A stretch of 40,768 bases of DNA from Avimonoglobus sp965151315 (GTDB lineage Bacteria > Bacillota > Clostridia > UBA1381): positions 1 to 40,768 of the forward strand of contig CBCTZG010000017.1 of assembly GCA_965151315.1 (NCBI GenBank), in the 5' to 3' direction. The notes under the pieces were generated by a model that was given only the letters and a program-made list of their open reading frames with translations, was not told the origin of the DNA and made no database searches. Each line of letters opens with the position of its first letter. Positions within the stretch are counted from its first letter, which is position 1. Made by a program: the position numbers and the translations under genes. Below are positions 38,084-40,768 of this stretch, one piece after another.

Positions 38084-39862
38084 ATGAAAGAAAGCAAAGG
38101 AATCATCCAAAAGGTATCCGGGCCGCTGGTCATCGCCCGGGACATGTATGACGCGAATATGTATGACGTAGTCCGGGTGAGCCGCCACGGCCTGATCGGC
38201 GAGATCATTGAGATGCACAGCGACAGGGCGTCTATTCAGGTATATGAGGAAACCTCCGGTCTTGGCCCCGGGGAGGAGGTTGTCTCTACGGGGGCCCCAT
38301 TGAGCGTTGAGCTTGGGCCGGGGCTGATCCGGAGTATTTACGACGGGATCCAGCGCCCCTTGGATGCGATCATGGAAAAGGCGGGAACAAACCTGCAGCG
38401 GGGCGTTAGCGTACCAGCCCTGCGGCGGGATCTGAAATGGGAGTTCAAGCCCTTGAAAAAAGCCGGCGATCCAGTGTCCGGCGGCGATATTTTGGGAACG
38501 GTCCAGGAAACGGAGGTTGTGGAACATAAAATTATGGTACCCCCCAATGTGCGGGGTACATTGGAGACGTTGTCTGCCGGCAGCTTTACGGTGGAAGAAA
38601 TCATTGGCGCCGTCAAAACGGACAAGGGGGAAACCGTAGAGCTCAGGCTGATGCAAAAATGGCCGGTACGCATAGGCCGGCCGTACCGGGAAAAGCTTTC
38701 TCCGGACGTACCGCTGGTTACCGGCCAGCGGGTAATCGACACGCTGTTCCCCATTGCCAAGGGGGGCGTAGGAACTGTGCCGGGGCCCTTTGGCAGCGGC
38801 AAGACGGTGGTTCAGCATCAGCTTGCGAAATGGGCGGACGCGGATATAGTGATTTATATTGGCTGCGGGGAACGGGGCAATGAAATGACCGACGTATTAA
38901 ACGAATTCCCGGAGATCCATGACCCCAGGACGGGAAAAACCCTGATGGAGCGGACGGTGCTCATCGCCAACACCTCCGATATGCCTGTAGCGGCCCGGGA
39001 GGCTTCGATTTATACCGGTATCACCATTGCGGAGTATTTCCGGGATATGGGGTACAGCGTTGTCCTGCTGGCTGATTCCACCTCCCGATGGGCGGAAGCC
39101 CTGCGGGAAATGTCCGGCCGGCTGGAGGAGATGCCTGGTGAGGAAGGATATCCCGCATATTTGGGCAGCCGGCTGGCAGGCTTTTACGAGCGGGCAGGCC
39201 GGGTGGTCTCCATTGGAGAAAACGGCCGAGAGGGGGCCTTGAGCATTATCGGCGCGGTTTCGCCCCAGGGCGGCGACATTTCCGAGCCAGTCTCCCAGGC
39301 GACTCTGCGGATTGTAAAGGTTTTCTGGGGATTGGATTCTCAGCTTGCCTACCGGCGGCATTTCCCGGCGGTCAATTGGCTGAAAAGCTATTCTCTGTAT
39401 TTGGATATGATGGAAAAGTGGTATGTTCAAAATGTGTCCGGAGATTGGATGGCTTTGCGGAACCGGATCATGGCGCTTTTGCAGGAGGAAGCGGAATTGG
39501 ATGAAATCGTGAAGCTGGTGGGTATGGATGCCTTGAACGCCCACGATCGGATGAAACTGGAAGCGGCCCGCTCGATCCGGGAAGACTATCTGCATCAGGA
39601 CGCTTTCCATGAGGTGGACACCTATGCTTCGCTGAAAAAGCAGTGGTACATGATGAAGCTGATCCTGGCATACTATGATATGGCTGTGGAAGCGATAGAC
39701 GGAGGCGCCGGCCCCCAGAAGATCATTGATCTGCCGGTCCGGGAGCAAATTGGCCGGATTAAATATGTGCCGGAGCAAGATGTGCCGGCGGAGTATGCGG
39801 GGATCTTCCGGACGCTCCAGCAGCAGATCGGTGCAATTCAAAACAGCGAGGTGAGCGAATAA
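38084..39862 (+). CDS. ntpA: V-type ATPase catalytic subunit A
   Basis: A 592-residue catalytic subunit of the V1 head. It has an N-terminal barrel (IIQKVSGPLVIARDMYDANMYDVVRV), the family-specific non-homologous region (to about residue 185), Walker A GPFGSGKT (234-241), IYIGCGERGNEMTDVLNEFPE, LLADSTSRWAEALREMSGRLEEMPGEEGYPAYLGSRLAGFYERAG and the C-terminal helical domain. All catalytic motifs look intact. ATG 38084 gives the common N-terminus; TTG 38063 is an in-frame alternative. Its stop codon overlaps the B start by one base. Confidence 0.98.
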   Translation: MKESKGIIQKVSGPLVIARDMYDANMYDVVRVSRHGLIGEIIEMHSDRASIQVYEETSGLGPGEEVVSTGAPLSVELGPGLIRSIYDGIQRPLDAIMEKAGTNLQRGVSVPALRRDLKWEFKPLKKAGDPVSGGDILGTVQETEVVEHKIMVPPNVRGTLETLSAGSFTVEEIIGAVKTDKGETVELRLMQKWPVRIGRPYREKLSPDVPLVTGQRVIDTLFPIAKGGVGTVPGPFGSGKTVVQHQLAKWADADIVIYIGCGERGNEMTDVLNEFPEIHDPRTGKTLMERTVLIANTSDMPVAAREASIYTGITIAEYFRDMGYSVVLLADSTSRWAEALREMSGRLEEMPGEEGYPAYLGSRLAGFYERAGRVVSIGENGREGALSIIGAVSPQGGDISEPVSQATLRIVKVFWGLDSQLAYRRHFPAVNWLKSYSLYLDMMEKWYVQNVSGDWMALRNRIMALLQEEAELDEIVKLVGMDALNAHDRMKLEAARSIREDYLHQDAFHEVDTYASLKKQWYMMKLILAYYDMAVEAIDGGAGPQKIIDLPVREQIGRIKYVPEQDVPAEYAGIFRTLQQQIGAIQNSEVSE

Positions 39863-40768
39863 TGCCAAAAGAATATCGTACAATACAGGAAGTGGCGGGA
39901 CCACTGATGCTGATCCACGACGTAACGGACGTGACGTATAACGAGCTGGGGGAAATTGAGCTGGCGAACGGGGAACGGCGGCGGTGCCGTGTGCTGGAAA
40001 TCAACGGGACGGACGCCCTGGTGCAGCTGTTTGAAAACAGCGCCGGGATCAACCTGTCCAACAGCAAGGTGCGTTTTTTAGGCCATGGCATTGAGTTGGG
40101 GGTCTCGGAGGACATGCTGGGCCGGGTTTTCGACGGCCTGGGCCATCCCAAGGACGGCAAGGTGGATATTATCCCGGCAAAGCGGATGGATGTCAACGGC
40201 GTACCGATGAACCCAGCGGCCCGGAACTATCCGGAGGAATTTATCCAGACCGGAATCAGCGCGATTGACGGCCTGAATACCCTCGTCCGGGGACAGAAGC
40301 TGCCCATATTTTCCGGCAGCGGCCTGCCCCACGCTAATTTGGCCGCTCAGATTGCCCGGCAGGCGAAAGTCCGGGGGACAGACGAAAAATTCGCAGTGGT
40401 ATTCGCCGCCATCGGGATCACATTTGAGGAAGCCAACTTCTTTATTGAGGATTTTGAGCGGACCGGGGCCATGGAGCGGACGGTGCTGTTTATCAACCTA
40501 GCCAACGACCCGGCCATCGAGCGGATCGCGACCCCGCGGATGGCGCTGACAGCGGCGGAATACCTAGCCTTTGACCTGGGGATGCATGTGTTGGTTATTA
40601 TGACGGATATTACTAACTATGCCGACGCGCTCCGGGAGGTTTCCGCGGCCCGAAAAGAGGTGCCGGGACGCCGGGGGTATCCTGGCTATATGTATACGGA
40701 CCTGGCGTCTTTGTATGAGCGGGCAGGCCGCTTAAAGGGCAAGGACGGCAGTATCACCCTGATCCCAA
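39862..40768 (+). CDS. ntpB: V-type ATPase subunit B, 3' end beyond window
   Basis: The frame opens at ATG 39862 with MPKEYRTIQEVAGPLMLIHDV, one base into the stop of subunit A, and stays open to base 40768 (about 302 residues; the family has about 460). It is the non-catalytic nucleotide-binding subunit of the V1 head. Visible motifs are GRVFDGLGHPKDG, the degenerate P-loop region IFSGSGLPHANLAAQIARQA, GITFEEANFFIEDFERTGAMERTVLFINLANDPAIERI and ITNYADALREVSAARKEVPGRRGYPGYMYTDLASLYERAGR. Subunit D probably follows outside the window, as in E. hirae. Confidence 0.97.
   Translation, partial: MPKEYRTIQEVAGPLMLIHDVTDVTYNELGEIELANGERRRCRVLEINGTDALVQLFENSAGINLSNSKVRFLGHGIELGVSEDMLGRVFDGLGHPKDGKVDIIPAKRMDVNGVPMNPAARNYPEEFIQTGISAIDGLNTLVRGQKLPIFSGSGLPHANLAAQIARQAKVRGTDEKFAVVFAAIGITFEEANFFIEDFERTGAMERTVLFINLANDPAIERIATPRMALTAAEYLAFDLGMHVLVIMTDITNYADALREVSAARKEVPGRRGYPGYMYTDLASLYERAGRLKGKDGSITLIP

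Noticed and set aside
1..40768. CRISPR arrays, tRNA or rRNA genes, prophage or transposase genes
   Set aside because: No repeat-spacer pattern, cloverleaf, rRNA-like block or transposase motif was found; the only recombinase is the lone one at 11785-12873.

Overview
The window reads as a chromosomal segment from an anaerobic, Gram-positive bacterium of the class Clostridia. The main reasons are the SCIFF peptide with its radical SAM maturase, which are clostridial hallmarks; the order yhbY-nadD-yqeK-rsfS, shared with Bacillus and Clostridium; a Firmicutes-type lysine riboswitch; strong GGAGG ribosome binding sites; frequent TTG and GTG starts; and a V-type ATPase operon in the same subunit order as the Enterococcus hirae ntp operon. 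The coding sequence leans G+C, while promoter regions are strikingly AT-rich. I cannot name the genus from sequence alone. I found no tRNA, rRNA, CRISPR array or transposase.

Layout. 1-6500: the end of feoB (ferrous iron uptake), a CLC-type anion transporter, then a ribosome/NAD/translation cluster (yhbY, a fused nadD-yqeK gene, rsfS, leuS) closed by a bidirectional terminator. 6530-10970: a leftward O-acetylhomoserine sulfhydrylase, then the rightward lysine/diaminopimelate operon asd-dapA-dapB behind a lysine riboswitch with its own terminator. 11019-12873: a SLOG-family protein and a lone tyrosine recombinase that converge on a 280-base non-coding, hairpin-rich element bounded by inverted repeats. 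13155-18841: the housekeeping run yloU, fakA-like, recG, rsmD, coaD and a coiled-coil protein. 18923-22556: an FlK-like thioesterase joined to formate-tetrahydrofolate ligase, then tsaE, tsaB and rpiB. 22692-26048: an AGCS sodium:amino-acid symporter with a large extra domain, then a leftward propeller/coiled-coil protein of unknown function and an XRE regulator. 26421-29272: leuC-leuD-leuB. 29369-33266: mecA, yajC, a TIGR04086-like membrane protein, the SCIFF locus (scfA, scfB) and an HD-domain protein. 33349-40768: the V-type ATPase operon, subunits H-I-K-E-C-F-A-B, cut at the right edge inside subunit B.

How the genes work together. Aspartate-family synthesis (asd, dapA, dapB) is gated by lysine, and its neighbour makes homocysteine from O-acetylhomoserine. 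The leu genes supply leucine, which LeuS loads onto tRNA. Formate-tetrahydrofolate ligase feeds one-carbon units. The V-ATPase proteolipid keeps every sodium ligand known from E. hirae, and a sodium-coupled symporter lies in the same window, which suggests a sodium-based membrane economy. Most transcription units show a near-consensus sigma-A promoter with a 17-base spacer, and several are bounded by clear intrinsic terminators.

The most unusual items are the hairpin cluster at 11504-11787, the propeller/coiled-coil protein with its adjacent regulator and AT-rich intergenic region, the soluble insertion in the symporter, the in-frame NadD-YqeK fusion, a probable ATT start codon on the fakA-like gene, and a terminator hairpin that contains the ribosome binding site of the gene after yajC.
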